Positions 42,688-51,392 of a stretch of 51,392 nt of DNA are shown here, piece by piece (within the stretch, counting starts at the first letter, position 1; every line of letters starts with the position of its first letter). This stretch comes from Marivita sp. Its GTDB lineage: Bacteria; Pseudomonadota; Alphaproteobacteria; Rhodobacterales; Rhodobacteraceae. The notes under the pieces are model-generated. The model ran no database searches and was not told the DNA's origin. It saw only the letters and a list, made by a program, of their open reading frames with translations. The position numbers and the translations under genes were made by a program. The DNA lies in NCBI RefSeq assembly GCF_017643905.1, contig NZ_JAEPMO010000007.1:1-51392 (forward strand), in the 5' to 3' direction.

Positions 42688-43692
42688 ATGCGCGCCATTG
42701 GTGATCTTGCATCATTTATGCTCTCCAGTCAGTTTCAGACCCGCCTGCGAAATACCGCGGATATTTCGGCACAGGAGGCGACAACCGGCCTCGCCAGCGA
42801 CAAAGCGCGCCATCTGGGCGGCTCTCCGATGGCTGTTTCTCTGCTTGATCGGAAAACTCAGCTGCTTGAACAACATCAACGCGGCATCGCCGAGGCATCG
42901 GTACTTGCGAACGCAACGCAAAGCGTGCTTGGCCGGATTCAGGACCAGACCAGCGAACTTGGGATCAGCCTTTCGCTGGTCGGACAGTTGGACCGGGCGT
43001 CAGAGGTCAAGAGACTGTCTGACACGGCCGCAAAAACTCTGGTCGATGTGGTCAATGCATTGAATACCGAAGCCGCCGGCCGGTTTCTGTTCTCGGGCGC
43101 TGCAAGCCGCTCTGCACCTTTGCCGGACGGTGCGTCATTCCTCCACATGCTGCAGTCTGCCGTCGCGGGCTCTGCCACCACGTCGGACGTGACGACTGCC
43201 CTTGATGCCTGGTTCGACCCGCCCGGTGGATCGTTCGAGTCGCTTGCCTATTCCGGGTCAGACACCGGGTTTGCACAATTGCCGATCGGTCCCGACGACA
43301 TGGTGACATTCGGCCTGCGCGCAGACGGTGAAACGGTTCGAGACTTGCTCAAGGCTCTTTCCTTTGCGGCCCTTGCGTCGGACTCGTCTCTTGGATTTGA
43401 CGTCCAAGATCAAAAAACGTTGGTGGAGCAAGGACGCTTAGCCTTGCTCGACGTGGATCGGACCCTGACGGAAGAGCGCGCCGGATTGGGCTTGACCGAA
43501 GCCATGATCGAGACCGCGCGCCTGTCGACCGCGGCCGAGTTGGATCGCATTGCCTTGGACCGGCTGTCATTGATCGGAATTGACCAGTTCGAAGCAGCGT
43601 CCAACTTCGAGGCGGCCCAGCAGCAGCTTGAAGTCTTCTATCGCATCGCAGCCCGACAAGGGCGAGTGTCCCTGGCGGAGTATCTGCGATGA
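42688..43692 (+). CDS. flgL: Flagellar hook-filament junction protein FlgL
   Basis: A 334-residue hook-associated protein 3, resembling flagellin at its ends: N-terminal FQTRLRNTADISAQEATTGLASDKARHLGG and a C-terminal helix with NFEAAQQQLEVFYRIAARQ. The start at 42688 (MRAIGDLASF) has GAAGGA overlapping the flgK stop; an in-frame TTG at 42673 is less likely. The stop overlaps flgI by ATGA. It joins hook to filament together with FlgK. Confidence 0.9.
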   Translation: MRAIGDLASFMLSSQFQTRLRNTADISAQEATTGLASDKARHLGGSPMAVSLLDRKTQLLEQHQRGIAEASVLANATQSVLGRIQDQTSELGISLSLVGQLDRASEVKRLSDTAAKTLVDVVNALNTEAAGRFLFSGAASRSAPLPDGASFLHMLQSAVAGSATTSDVTTALDAWFDPPGGSFESLAYSGSDTGFAQLPIGPDDMVTFGLRADGETVRDLLKALSFAALASDSSLGFDVQDQKTLVEQGRLALLDVDRTLTEERAGLGLTEAMIETARLSTAAELDRIALDRLSLIGIDQFEAASNFEAAQQQLEVFYRIAARQGRVSLAEYLR

Positions 43693-44789
43693 AAGGTTTG
43701 CTCGCAGCAATCGCAATCTTCCTTCTTCCGGGGTTGGCAATGGCGCAGGGCGTGCGCCTGAAAGACCTGGCCAGTTTTGAGGGTGTCCGTGGCAACGATC
43801 TTGTCGGCTACGGCCTCGTCGTCGGGTTGGACGGCACCGGCGACGGCCTGCGGAATTCACCCTTCACCGAAGACATGATGTCCAACATTCTGGAACGGCT
43901 TGGCGTCAATGTCACCGGAGAACAATTCCGCGCCAAGAACGTGGCTGCGGTGATCGTGACAGGTCAGTTACAGCCTTTCGCGCGCGCCGGGGGACGGATC
44001 GACGTCACCGTATCCGCCATTGGCGACGCGTCGAGCCTCCGTGGCGGAACACTTGTCATGACCCCGCTGAACGCTGCAGACGGACAGATTTATGCGGTCG
44101 CGCAGGGTTCGATCATCGCCGGAGGGGTTGCCGCCGAAGGTGACGCCGCACGCACCGTTCAAGGGGTCCCGACAGCTGGAAGCATTCCGTCGGGTGCCAT
44201 TGTCGAACGGGAAGTCGCGTTCGAATTCAATCAGATGCAATCTTTAACTGTGGCGTTGAAAAGCCCTGATTTTTCAACAGCATACCGGATCGAGCGCGCG
44301 ATCAATGTCGCTTCTGGAACCCCCATAGCTACGATGACAGATTCGGGCACGGTCTCTGTCGACCTTGGCGGCTCCGGACAGAGATCCCCCTCCCACCTTC
44401 TGGCCCAGATCGAGAACCTGCGCATCGAACCCGACACCTTGGCACGAGTTGTCGTCGATCAACGATCAGGAACCATCGTGATCAGTGAAAACGTACGCGT
44501 GTCACGCGTGGCGGTGTCGAAGGGCAATCTGACCCTCACGGTTCAGGAAGAACCGATTGTTGTACAGCCAAATCCTTTCGCAGAGGGCGAAACGGTCGTG
44601 GTCCCTCGGTCGACTGCACAGATCGAAAACGCGCCAGCCGTGTCCCTGGCCGAGGTTCCGGGCAGCACGACACTCTCCGATGTGATCACCGGACTGAACG
44701 CACTTGGCATCACGCCGAACGATCTGATCGACATCCTGAAAACGATAAAGGCGGCCGGTGCGCTGCACGCAGAATTTGTCGTGATGTAA
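43689..44789 (+). CDS. flgI: Flagellar P-ring protein FlgI
   Basis: A 366-residue protein with a signal peptide (residues 1-18, cleavage after AMA). The FlgI opening is VRLKDLASFEGVRGNDLVGYGLVVGLDGTGD, with later blocks such as PSGAIVERE, VVDQRSGTIVI and the closing GALHAEFVVM. It forms the P-ring around the rod in the periplasm. The gene order flgL-flgI with an ATGA overlap shows co-translation. Confidence 0.94.
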   Translation: MKGLLAAIAIFLLPGLAMAQGVRLKDLASFEGVRGNDLVGYGLVVGLDGTGDGLRNSPFTEDMMSNILERLGVNVTGEQFRAKNVAAVIVTGQLQPFARAGGRIDVTVSAIGDASSLRGGTLVMTPLNAADGQIYAVAQGSIIAGGVAAEGDAARTVQGVPTAGSIPSGAIVEREVAFEFNQMQSLTVALKSPDFSTAYRIERAINVASGTPIATMTDSGTVSVDLGGSGQRSPSHLLAQIENLRIEPDTLARVVVDQRSGTIVISENVRVSRVAVSKGNLTLTVQEEPIVVQPNPFAEGETVVVPRSTAQIENAPAVSLAEVPGSTTLSDVITGLNALGITPNDLIDILKTIKAAGALHAEFVVM

Positions 44790-44823
44790 ACAGCGGTCTT
44801 TGCGCGCAAAAGGAATACACCAA

Positions 44824-45687
44824 ATGATTGCAGTTGCAGGCATCGCCTTCACCTTTTGCATGGTGTTTGGGGGCTATCTTCTGGCAGGCGGAAAGCTGGG
44901 CATCATTCTCAAGGCGCTTCCTTTCGAGATGATGATCGGCGGCGCGGCCATTGGCGCGTTTGCCGTTGCGAACACCTTTGCGTCGCTCAAACAGACGGGC
45001 AAGGACACGTTGAAGGTTTTCAAAGGCAGCCAGTGGAAGGCTGAAGATTACAATCAGCTTTTGCAGGTTCTCTATCAATTGATCAACCTGGCTCGAAAAA
45101 ACCCCGTCGGTTTGGAAGCCCATATCGACAACCCAGAAGAGTCCGAAATCTTTAGACAATTCCCGAAACTTCTAAAAGATCATGCCGCTCTCGACATCAT
45201 CTGCGATACGTTGCGCTCGGCCTCGATGAACTATGACGATCCGATGCAGGTCGAAGAGCTTTTGGACAAGAAGATAGAGGAAACCAAACATCACCTCGAA
45301 CAATCTGTGCACGGGCTTCAATCCGTTGCGGACGGGCTTCCTGCGCTTGGCATCGTGGCCGCCGTTCTGGGTGTGATCAAGACAATGGGGTCCATCGATC
45401 AACCGCCCGAGGTTCTGGGCAAACTGATCGGGGGCGCATTGGTTGGCACATTTCTTGGGGTTTTCCTCGCGTATTGTCTGGTCGCACCATTTGCTCTCAA
45501 GGTGAAAGCTGCTGCTGATGACGACATCAACTTTTACAGGACCATCAAGGAAGTCTTTGTCTCGCACCTTCACCAACATCCTCCGAAGATGTGTCTTGAG
45601 GTTGCCCGACAGAACATTCCCCATCATTACCGTCCCGGGTTCGCTGCACTGGATGAAGCCATTCGGTCTCTGAAAACCAATGCGTAG
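44824..45687 (+). CDS. motA: Flagellar stator protein MotA
   Basis: A 287-residue stator subunit with four helices. The motor-interacting cytoplasmic loop lies between helices 2 and 3. The ion-channel helices 3 and 4 read PALGIVAAVLGVIKTMG and LIGGALVGTFLGVFLAYCLVAPFA. The start at 44824 (MIAVAGIAF) has AAAGGA upstream. The end overlaps the next open frame by 8 bases. Together with MotB, encoded 5 kb upstream, it makes the proton-driven stator. Confidence 0.93.
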   Translation: MIAVAGIAFTFCMVFGGYLLAGGKLGIILKALPFEMMIGGAAIGAFAVANTFASLKQTGKDTLKVFKGSQWKAEDYNQLLQVLYQLINLARKNPVGLEAHIDNPEESEIFRQFPKLLKDHAALDIICDTLRSASMNYDDPMQVEELLDKKIEETKHHLEQSVHGLQSVADGLPALGIVAAVLGVIKTMGSIDQPPEVLGKLIGGALVGTFLGVFLAYCLVAPFALKVKAAADDDINFYRTIKEVFVSHLHQHPPKMCLEVARQNIPHHYRPGFAALDEAIRSLKTNA

Positions 45688-47395
45688 ATTGTGTGGCTCC
45701 CTCCTGATTGGTATCTGCCTCGCCGGGCCGCAGGCCGTTTCCGCCGCCACGGGAGTCGTGCGCGGTGGAGAACATCCCGGCTTCACCCGTCTGACCGTTT
45801 CGACCGACGAAATCTTGTCAAATGTGCAGACACAAACGACGGGACAAGGGCGATTCCACCTTGCCTTTACACCCGGTCTTTCGACGGTGGACAGCAGCAG
45901 GGTGTTTGACCGCCTCAACGCAAATCGCGTGACCGCAGTGATCCCAAAGGACAACGGTCTTGAGATTGTTCTGAACTGCAATTGCGAAGCAATTGTCACG
46001 CTTGGGTCTCCGGGGCTGGTCATCATCGATATCTCGGAGCGACCCGATTTTCAGGCGGCAGAACTCCCGCTACTCCCCAATCTGACCGCCGTTCTTCCCA
46101 ACCAGACGTGGCGTCCGGTCGACGATAGCGGCCTTTTTGCGCTCGACTTTTCTGTCTTGGATCGCCTGAACAAGACAATCTCCGCGCAGATCGGACAAAC
46201 TGCGCATATCAGTGGGTTCACGGAACTTGCGGTTCCGGCACATCGGAACGCGCCGGTCGTCGATCGCGAACAGACCGAAGCTATTTCATCGGCGCCGCAG
46301 CACGACAGGTGCGCATGGTCCGACGCGATCTGGGCCACATTTGGTGGACCTCCGAATGCGGCACATGACGAAGCACCCGATGATACGGTTCTCGTCGATC
46401 AGGATGCGATTGCGCTTCAAGACGCCTTGGTTGTTCAATTCCTTTCGGAAGGGCGGCTTGAAGAAGCGCGTATCGCTTTTCTGGCTTGGGATCCGGTTGA
46501 AGAGGAGCGCCAGAATTGGACGCAATTTGAAGAGATGTTTGATGCAACTGCGGATCAGGGCGCGCTTAGGTTGGGTGACTGCAATCCGTTCGATGACCTG
46601 CTGATCGCGGCAATGAAACATGAGGCGGACGTGCCCAACAGCGTCAAGATCGACCTTTTGAATGCCTTTTCGGTTTTGCCCGTTGGACTGCAGCTCCGAC
46701 TGTATCAAAGGTTGACCTGGCTTGTCGGGGAGTCGGGGGACACCCTCTTTCCCGGACTTTCGCAGCATTTTGCTGCCGAATTGGCCATGGCGGAACGTGT
46801 GCCTGTCGACCAAGACAAGAGTGGTCCCGATATTGACCCGGACAGACTTGCTGCCATTTCGATCGAATTGCGGGGAACAGATCACGAAAAACAAAGCTGG
46901 CAAGCGTCCTTTGCATCTTATCTGGCGCATCAGCGGTATTTCGATGCCCTTCATGACCTTGCCGACGACCCGCCTTCGACTGCACCAGAGCGCAGTCTTG
47001 CCGTCTCGGAACTCGTCGATCATCTGGTGACGCATGCCGACAGCATCACTTTTGTTCAGATCGCGCTTGCGGTCTTGCCCGACCTCGACCCAGCGCCGTC
47101 CGAAGCATCACTCACCAGAGTTGCAGATCGTCTTGCGCTGGAAGGGTTCACGTCAGTAGCGCAGACCGCGACAGAGGCATTTCCAGACGCGGTTTTTGGT
47201 TCTGCGCCCAGACGTGATGATGCGCGGCAGCTTTTGCCAAGCGCCGAGCCCGACACATCCCCAAGCACTGGACGGGACACGCCAGTTGCGTCGTTGGAGG
47301 GAGTCACCGAGAACTTGACCGTTGCCCTTGCGCGTCAAAGGGCCGAGGCCGCACAAGCGTTGCGGCAGTCGCTTGTCGAAACGCTATCGAGGTAA
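45680..47395 (+). CDS. Unidentified exported protein coupled to motA
   Basis: A 571-residue protein with a signal peptide (MRRLCGSLLIGICLAGPQA then VSA, cleavage before ATG). No further membrane segment is seen. The first 170 residues look beta-rich (TRLTVSTDEI, GRFHLAFTPG, LEIVLNCNC). The rest is helical and acidic, with helix pairs of the TPR-like sort (residues about 245-500), ending in a Gln/Ala-rich helix. I recognise no domain. Its start overlaps motA by 8 bases and it closes the flagellar block. A periplasmic role in stator or motor assembly is likely, comparable in position to MotC of rhizobia, but homology is not claimed. Confidence 0.75.
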   Translation: MRRLCGSLLIGICLAGPQAVSAATGVVRGGEHPGFTRLTVSTDEILSNVQTQTTGQGRFHLAFTPGLSTVDSSRVFDRLNANRVTAVIPKDNGLEIVLNCNCEAIVTLGSPGLVIIDISERPDFQAAELPLLPNLTAVLPNQTWRPVDDSGLFALDFSVLDRLNKTISAQIGQTAHISGFTELAVPAHRNAPVVDREQTEAISSAPQHDRCAWSDAIWATFGGPPNAAHDEAPDDTVLVDQDAIALQDALVVQFLSEGRLEEARIAFLAWDPVEEERQNWTQFEEMFDATADQGALRLGDCNPFDDLLIAAMKHEADVPNSVKIDLLNAFSVLPVGLQLRLYQRLTWLVGESGDTLFPGLSQHFAAELAMAERVPVDQDKSGPDIDPDRLAAISIELRGTDHEKQSWQASFASYLAHQRYFDALHDLADDPPSTAPERSLAVSELVDHLVTHADSITFVQIALAVLPDLDPAPSEASLTRVADRLALEGFTSVAQTATEAFPDAVFGSAPRRDDARQLLPSAEPDTSPSTGRDTPVASLEGVTENLTVALARQRAEAAQALRQSLVETLSR

Positions 47396-47465
47396 ATTTG
47401 TCGAAAAACAGAAGAGATATCGCATCAGCTCTGATATTCGGATGTGAACAAGGATCGAGGCGCGC

Positions 47466-49145
47466 ATGTTCAAAAAATCTCTAGCGATGTTCCTGCTTTT
47501 GGCCTGCCTTTCCCTGTTCGGAGGGATCGTTAACGCTCAGGCCGCAACCGGGAAGACTGGAATTGCGTTTGGTTTGAACGGTATTGCCGACTGGTCCACA
47601 CAACATCCATTTCTTGACGTTATGAAAACCGGGCGACCCTGGATCGGGCATCTCCCGAACCAGTGGGGTGGTGTGGAATTCGAAGACATGATGGCTGACG
47701 GTGTTTTTGATGACGCCGGCTGGCCGCAACGCATTCCCGAAGGCGTGACCCGCTTGGAAAGCCTTGTTCTTACCGATCAACCGCCAGAGGCGCATCACCT
47801 GTCCGGACGGTATGTCCTGACCTATGACGGTCAGGGGGATCTGACTGTGACCGGACGGGCGCGTGTGATCAAACGCGAACCTGGGCTTCGCATTTTCAGT
47901 TACACACCCGGCCCTGGCGCGGTTGGCGTCGCGATTGATGCGACAGACCCCACGGATCCCATCCGGAACATTCGCATTGTCCCCGAAATACACATGGATG
48001 CGTTCAAGGCGGGTGCGGTCTTCAATCCAGATTGGCTGGACCGGCTCGAAGGGGTTGCGCAACTGCGTTTCATGGACTGGATGTTCACCAACGGCTCACC
48101 GATCAAGACGTGGGAGGAGATGCCGAAAGAGACCGATTTTTCATATGTCTGGCGCGGTGTCCCACTCCCGGTGATGATTGACCTTGCCAATTTGATTGGG
48201 GCCGATCCCTGGTTCAATATACCACATCTCGCCGAGGATGATCTGGTCCGGCGTTTTGCGGAATTGGTCAGGGCAAATCTGGATCCCGGCCGTATCGCCT
48301 ATGTCGAATATTCCAACGAAGTGTGGAACTTCCTTTTTGAACAGGCGCGTTGGTCTGGCGAACAGGCCGAAGCACTGTGGGGCGCCAGCGATGATGGATG
48401 GATGCAGTATTACGGGCTTCGCGCCGCGTCCGTTATGAAGATCTGGACCGATGTGTTCGGCACGGATGCACCACGTCGTTTAAGGCGCGTGGTGACCGTT
48501 CAGACGGGCTGGCCAGAGTTGGAACAAGCCATTCTGGTTGGTGCGCGTGCGCAGGAGGAACTGGGTTTCAAACCCGTGGACATGTTTGATGCCTATGCTG
48601 TCACCGGGTATTTCGGATATGAACTGGGGGAGCCTGAAACGCTGGAAGACGCCCTTGAAAACGCGGCCGCCCAGGCTGAGGCCGATGGAAAGGCGCGTGG
48701 TTTGGCGCGCGTGGCTTTGCGCGAATACATTTCCCAAAACCGCTTCAATGGGATGGACGATCTTGCTGCGGAACGGGTTCGCAACGGGTCACTCAAGGAA
48801 ATGACGGACACGCTATGGCCCTATCACGCCGGTGTTGCCGCACGTTATGGGTTGCAACTCGTGATGTACGAGGGCGGCACTCACGCCGCTGTGCAGTGGG
48901 AGGCGGTCGATAACGAACGGCTTGTCGATTTCCTGATCGCCTTCAACTACTCGGAACAGATGGCAGACCTGTATCGGGATGCGTTGGATACCTGGGCAAG
49001 CCTGACGGACAGCCCGTTCAACGCCTTTGTCGACGTTGCAGCGCCAAGCAAATGGGGAAGCTGGGGTGCATTGCGACACCTGAATGATGACAATCCGCGG
49101 TGGCGCGTGTTGCGGTCAATGGATGCGGTGACAAGCGAGAATTAG
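47466..49145 (+). CDS. Exported glycoside-hydrolase-like protein
   Basis: A 559-residue protein with a signal peptide (about 27 residues, cleavage after AQA). The central part looks like a TIM-barrel glycosidase. YVEYSNEVWN places Glu285 after Asn, as in the acid/base motif of clan GH-A, and MYEGGTHA offers Glu469 as a nucleophile at a strand end. The N-terminal segment (DWSTQHPFLDVMKTGRPWIG, GRYVLTYDGQGDL) resembles cellulose-associated proteins seen near polysaccharide genes. It begins the exopolysaccharide region and may trim or process the polymer in the periplasm or outside. The exact family and activity are unknown. Confidence 0.72.
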   Translation: MFKKSLAMFLLLACLSLFGGIVNAQAATGKTGIAFGLNGIADWSTQHPFLDVMKTGRPWIGHLPNQWGGVEFEDMMADGVFDDAGWPQRIPEGVTRLESLVLTDQPPEAHHLSGRYVLTYDGQGDLTVTGRARVIKREPGLRIFSYTPGPGAVGVAIDATDPTDPIRNIRIVPEIHMDAFKAGAVFNPDWLDRLEGVAQLRFMDWMFTNGSPIKTWEEMPKETDFSYVWRGVPLPVMIDLANLIGADPWFNIPHLAEDDLVRRFAELVRANLDPGRIAYVEYSNEVWNFLFEQARWSGEQAEALWGASDDGWMQYYGLRAASVMKIWTDVFGTDAPRRLRRVVTVQTGWPELEQAILVGARAQEELGFKPVDMFDAYAVTGYFGYELGEPETLEDALENAAAQAEADGKARGLARVALREYISQNRFNGMDDLAAERVRNGSLKEMTDTLWPYHAGVAARYGLQLVMYEGGTHAAVQWEAVDNERLVDFLIAFNYSEQMADLYRDALDTWASLTDSPFNAFVDVAAPSKWGSWGALRHLNDDNPRWRVLRSMDAVTSEN

Positions 49146-49237
49146 GGCACGCTTTTCCCGCTATCCTTAAATTTGACAATATCCTATGCAACGTCGCGCC
49201 ATCCGCAGGTTCTTGAAAGTATAGGAAGTTTCTCGTT

Positions 49238-50110
49238 ATGCCGCCAAACTCACGCGGTCACACAGCCGAGTCCTTGCCGGTTCTCAGTGTCCTGATCCCG
49301 GCCTCGAATGAAGAGGCTTTGATCGGTCAGTGCCTTGAAAAGGTCTTGCAGAGCGCTTGGCCCCATGCCGTGCCGTTCGAGACAATTGTGATCTCGAATG
49401 GCAGCCGCGACCGGACCTCCGAGACCGCGCTTGAGATGCGACCGCGCTTTGCGGAAAAGGGGCTTGTTCTGCAAGTGCTCGATCGCAAGGATGGTGGCAA
49501 GCTGGGTGCGTTAAATGCTGGTGACCATGTGGCGCGTGCGCCGATCCGTATTTATCTCGATGCGGATGTAGAAGTTTCCGAAGGATTGATCAGCCAGATT
49601 TACACAGCGCTTGATACGCCGCAGGCTCGCTATGCCAGCGGCACTCTGATCCTTGCGACGCCAAAAACCTGGGCCACCCGCGCCTATGCCCGAATCTATG
49701 CACAGGTGCCATTCATGAAACATGGGGTTCCTGGGGCAGGTGTCTTTGCTGTCAACGCGGCGGGCCGGATGCGGTGGGGCACGTTTCCCAACATCATCTC
49801 TGACGACACATTCGTCCGGCTGAGTTTCCTGCCAGAAGAGCGTATTGCCGTCCCGGCGACCTATACTTGGCCACTGGTCGAAGGGTGGAGCAATCTGGTT
49901 CGGGTCCGGCGTCGTCAGAACGCAGGAGTGGATGAAATCCGGGAGTATTATCCCGAATTGCTGCGCAATGACGATAAGCCAGACTTCCCGATCCGCGAAA
50001 AGATGAAGCTGGCACTACAAGACCCACTGGGATTTGCCGTTTATTCCGGTGTCGCGCTGGTCGTTCGGTTGACCGGCGACAATTCAAACGGTTGGACCCG
50101 GGGACGGTAA
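49238..50110 (+). CDS. Family 2 glycosyltransferase
   Basis: A 290-residue GT-A fold glycosyltransferase. The N-terminal strand SVLIPASNEEALIGQCLEKVL is typical of GT2, and the metal-binding Asp108-Ala-Asp110 lies in IYLDADVEV. ISDDTFVRLSFL is the probable acceptor-site region. No long membrane helix, so cytoplasmic or peripheral. AGGAAG lies upstream. The stop TAA shares its last base with the ATG of the flippase gene (TAATG), so the two are coupled and probably build one exopolysaccharide. Confidence 0.88.
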   Translation: MPPNSRGHTAESLPVLSVLIPASNEEALIGQCLEKVLQSAWPHAVPFETIVISNGSRDRTSETALEMRPRFAEKGLVLQVLDRKDGGKLGALNAGDHVARAPIRIYLDADVEVSEGLISQIYTALDTPQARYASGTLILATPKTWATRAYARIYAQVPFMKHGVPGAGVFAVNAAGRMRWGTFPNIISDDTFVRLSFLPEERIAVPATYTWPLVEGWSNLVRVRRRQNAGVDEIREYYPELLRNDDKPDFPIREKMKLALQDPLGFAVYSGVALVVRLTGDNSNGWTRGR

Positions 50111-51321
50111 TGCAAGCGCTGGTATCAAAATTTCGTGGCAGCTCGCTTGATGCGCGCTTTATGCGCAGCTCTGTTTTCACGCTTGGCGGATACGCCATGG
50201 CGCAGGTCTTGCGTCTTGCCTCGAACCTGATCCTGACGCGCCTCCTTTTCCCCGAGGCATTCGGCATGATGGCGCTTGTGTCAGTAATCATGCAGGGCCT
50301 TGCGATGTTCTCTGATGTCGGGGTCAGCCCGTCGATCATGCAGTCAAAGCGAGGAGACGATCAAAAATTCCTCGACACCGCATGGACGATTCAGGTCATT
50401 CGGGGGGTCCTTTTGTGGCTCACGGCCTGTCTCCTCGCGATACCTGTCGCAACTCTCTATGGCGAACCGCTGCTGGCCTGGATCCTGCCTTGTGCGGGGA
50501 TCACCCTGTTCATCACGGGATTTAACCCGACCCGGCTTGATAGCGCGAACCGGCATCTGCTGATGGGGCGCTTGACGGGTCTCGACCTGTCGGTCCAGGC
50601 TGTGACCGTCGTGATCACCATCGCTCTCGCCTGGTATCTCGCATCCGTCTGGGCGCTTGTGATCAGCGGTATCATCTCGTCTATTCTGGTGCTTACCGCG
50701 TACAACGTTTTTCTGCCCGGGCAGCGCAATCGCTTTCAGTGGGAACGTGAAGCGGCGGATGAGCTGATCAGCTTTGGTAAATGGATTTTTCTTAGCACGA
50801 TCTGCGGTTTTCTCTACATGCAGGGTGACAAACTGCTGATCGGCAAGTTCCTGACGCTTGAGCAATTCGGCATCTACAATATCGGCTTTTTCCTTGCGAG
50901 TTTTCCACTGCTGATGGGAAGCATGATGACCCGGAAACTGCTGATCCCGCTCTATCGGGAACGTCCGCCGTCCGAGAGCATGGAAAATTTCCGGAGCCTA
51001 CAAAGAATGCGGTTTTCACTGACCGCCGGAATGATGGCGCTGACGGGGGGCCTTTCGGTTGCTGGGGTCGTTTTGATCGATATCATGTATGATCCGCGAT
51101 ACCTGATGGCCGGTGCGGTGGTGGTTCTGATCGCGGCAATGCAAATGCCGCAGATCCTCGTGATGACGTATGAGCAAGCCGCGCTTGCGTCCGGCGATTC
51201 GCGCCGCTTTTTCGTTCTCTCGGCTGCACGCGCCGTCCTGACACTTGGATGTAGGCGGTGTCAGCAAATTGTGTTGGCGCGAGGGCCTGAAGCGAGCAGC
51301 AGCCTGAGCGCATCAAGGTAG
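50110..51321 (+). pseudogene. Oligosaccharide flippase (Wzx-like), apparently interrupted
   Basis: A polysaccharide-exporter-type flippase with about ten helices in the visible part. It starts with SSLDARFMRSSVFTLGGYAMAQVLRLASNLILTRLLFP (RLASNLILTRLL is typical), and has later helices up to SARAVLTLG. Homology appears to end at residue 380 (about 51,249). The remaining 23 residues to the stop at 51321 are Cys/Arg/Ser-rich and unlike a membrane helix. Full-length relatives run to roughly 420-480 residues. The reading frame therefore seems cut by inserted or misjoined DNA. It lies one base into the GT2 gene's stop codon. Confidence 0.72.
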
Positions 51322-51392
51322 GAGCGGTCCGCGTTGTTCCGGGCGGCATGCCATCGGCCGTAGGCGGCAAGGTTCTTCGATGCGGGTCCGCA
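51250..51392. mobile_element. Possible end of an insertion element
   Basis: Right after the last flippase-like codon the sequence changes to TGTAGGCGGTGTCAGCAAAT, the kind of end found in insertion sequences, and an opposite-strand reading frame stops 11 bases inside that boundary. The second end and any target duplication lie outside the window, so the element type cannot be named. A contig edge inside a repeat would also fit. Confidence 0.35.
51261..51392 (-). CDS. C-terminal fragment of an unidentified protein
   Basis: Reading the minus strand from the right edge gives 43 open codons to TGA at 51261-51263. The fragment includes KNLAAYGRWHAARNNADRSY and LDALRLLLASGP, a plausible basic helical C terminus. 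I cannot match it to a named family; a transposase is suspected only because of its place inside sequence that interrupts the flippase gene. Confidence 0.45.
   Translation of the reverse strand, partial: CGPASKNLAAYGRWHAARNNADRSYLDALRLLLASGPRANTIC

Overview
The window looks like a piece of chromosome from a marine alphaproteobacterium of the Rhodobacteraceae (Roseobacter group). This is inferred from GC-rich coding sequence, three DUF6455 proteins, two TAXI-type TRAP transporters, a compact motB-flgE-flgK-flgL-flgI-motA flagellar block with CtrA-like boxes, and a glucosylglycerol (marine osmolyte) operon. No rRNA, CRISPR array or prophage is visible. One tRNA is present, tRNA-Leu(CAG). No gene-free stretch exceeds about 210 bases.

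Layout. 1-4.7 kb: housekeeping and hypothetical genes (EI24-type membrane protein, nitroreductase, DUF167, M48 lipoprotein, three tandem DUF6455 genes, NDUFA9-like reductase). 4.9-12.4 kb: tRNA-Leu, then a six-gene peptide/opine-type ABC importer with two paralogous binding proteins for one permease/ATPase set. 12.4-15.8 kb (minus strand): a coupled operon of glycerol-3-phosphate dehydrogenase, HAD phosphatase and glucosylglycerol-phosphate synthase, divergent from galU. 16.9 kb: aldo/keto reductase. 18-25.8 kb: a TAXI-TRAP transporter, a LysR regulator, two tandem tartrate/D-malate-dehydrogenase-like enzymes and an alpha/beta hydrolase, probably one hydroxy-acid uptake and catabolism locus. 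25.9-30.2 kb: RND efflux adaptor and pump. 30.3-36.7 kb: DctB/DctD-type two-component system next to a second TAXI-TRAP transporter. 36.7-38.9 kb: a secreted beta-propeller protein and a D-amino-acid-dehydrogenase-like flavoprotein. 39-47.4 kb: flagellar stator, hook, junction and P-ring genes plus a 571-residue exported protein coupled to motA. 47.5-51.4 kb: start of an exopolysaccharide region (exported glycosidase-like protein, GT2 glycosyltransferase, flippase). The flippase breaks off near 51,250, where unrelated sequence with an opposite-strand reading frame begins.

Signals that stand out: a self-contained glucosylglycerol operon carrying its own glycerol-3-phosphate supply; a DctD-like regulator whose GAFTGA loop is deleted; similar GCGGA/TCCGC dyads ahead of both TAXI binding-protein genes; a stem-loop directly after each of the four solute-binding-protein genes; and an unidentified exported protein overlapping motA. 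All assignments come from reading the sequence and knowledge of the families; no database search was possible.
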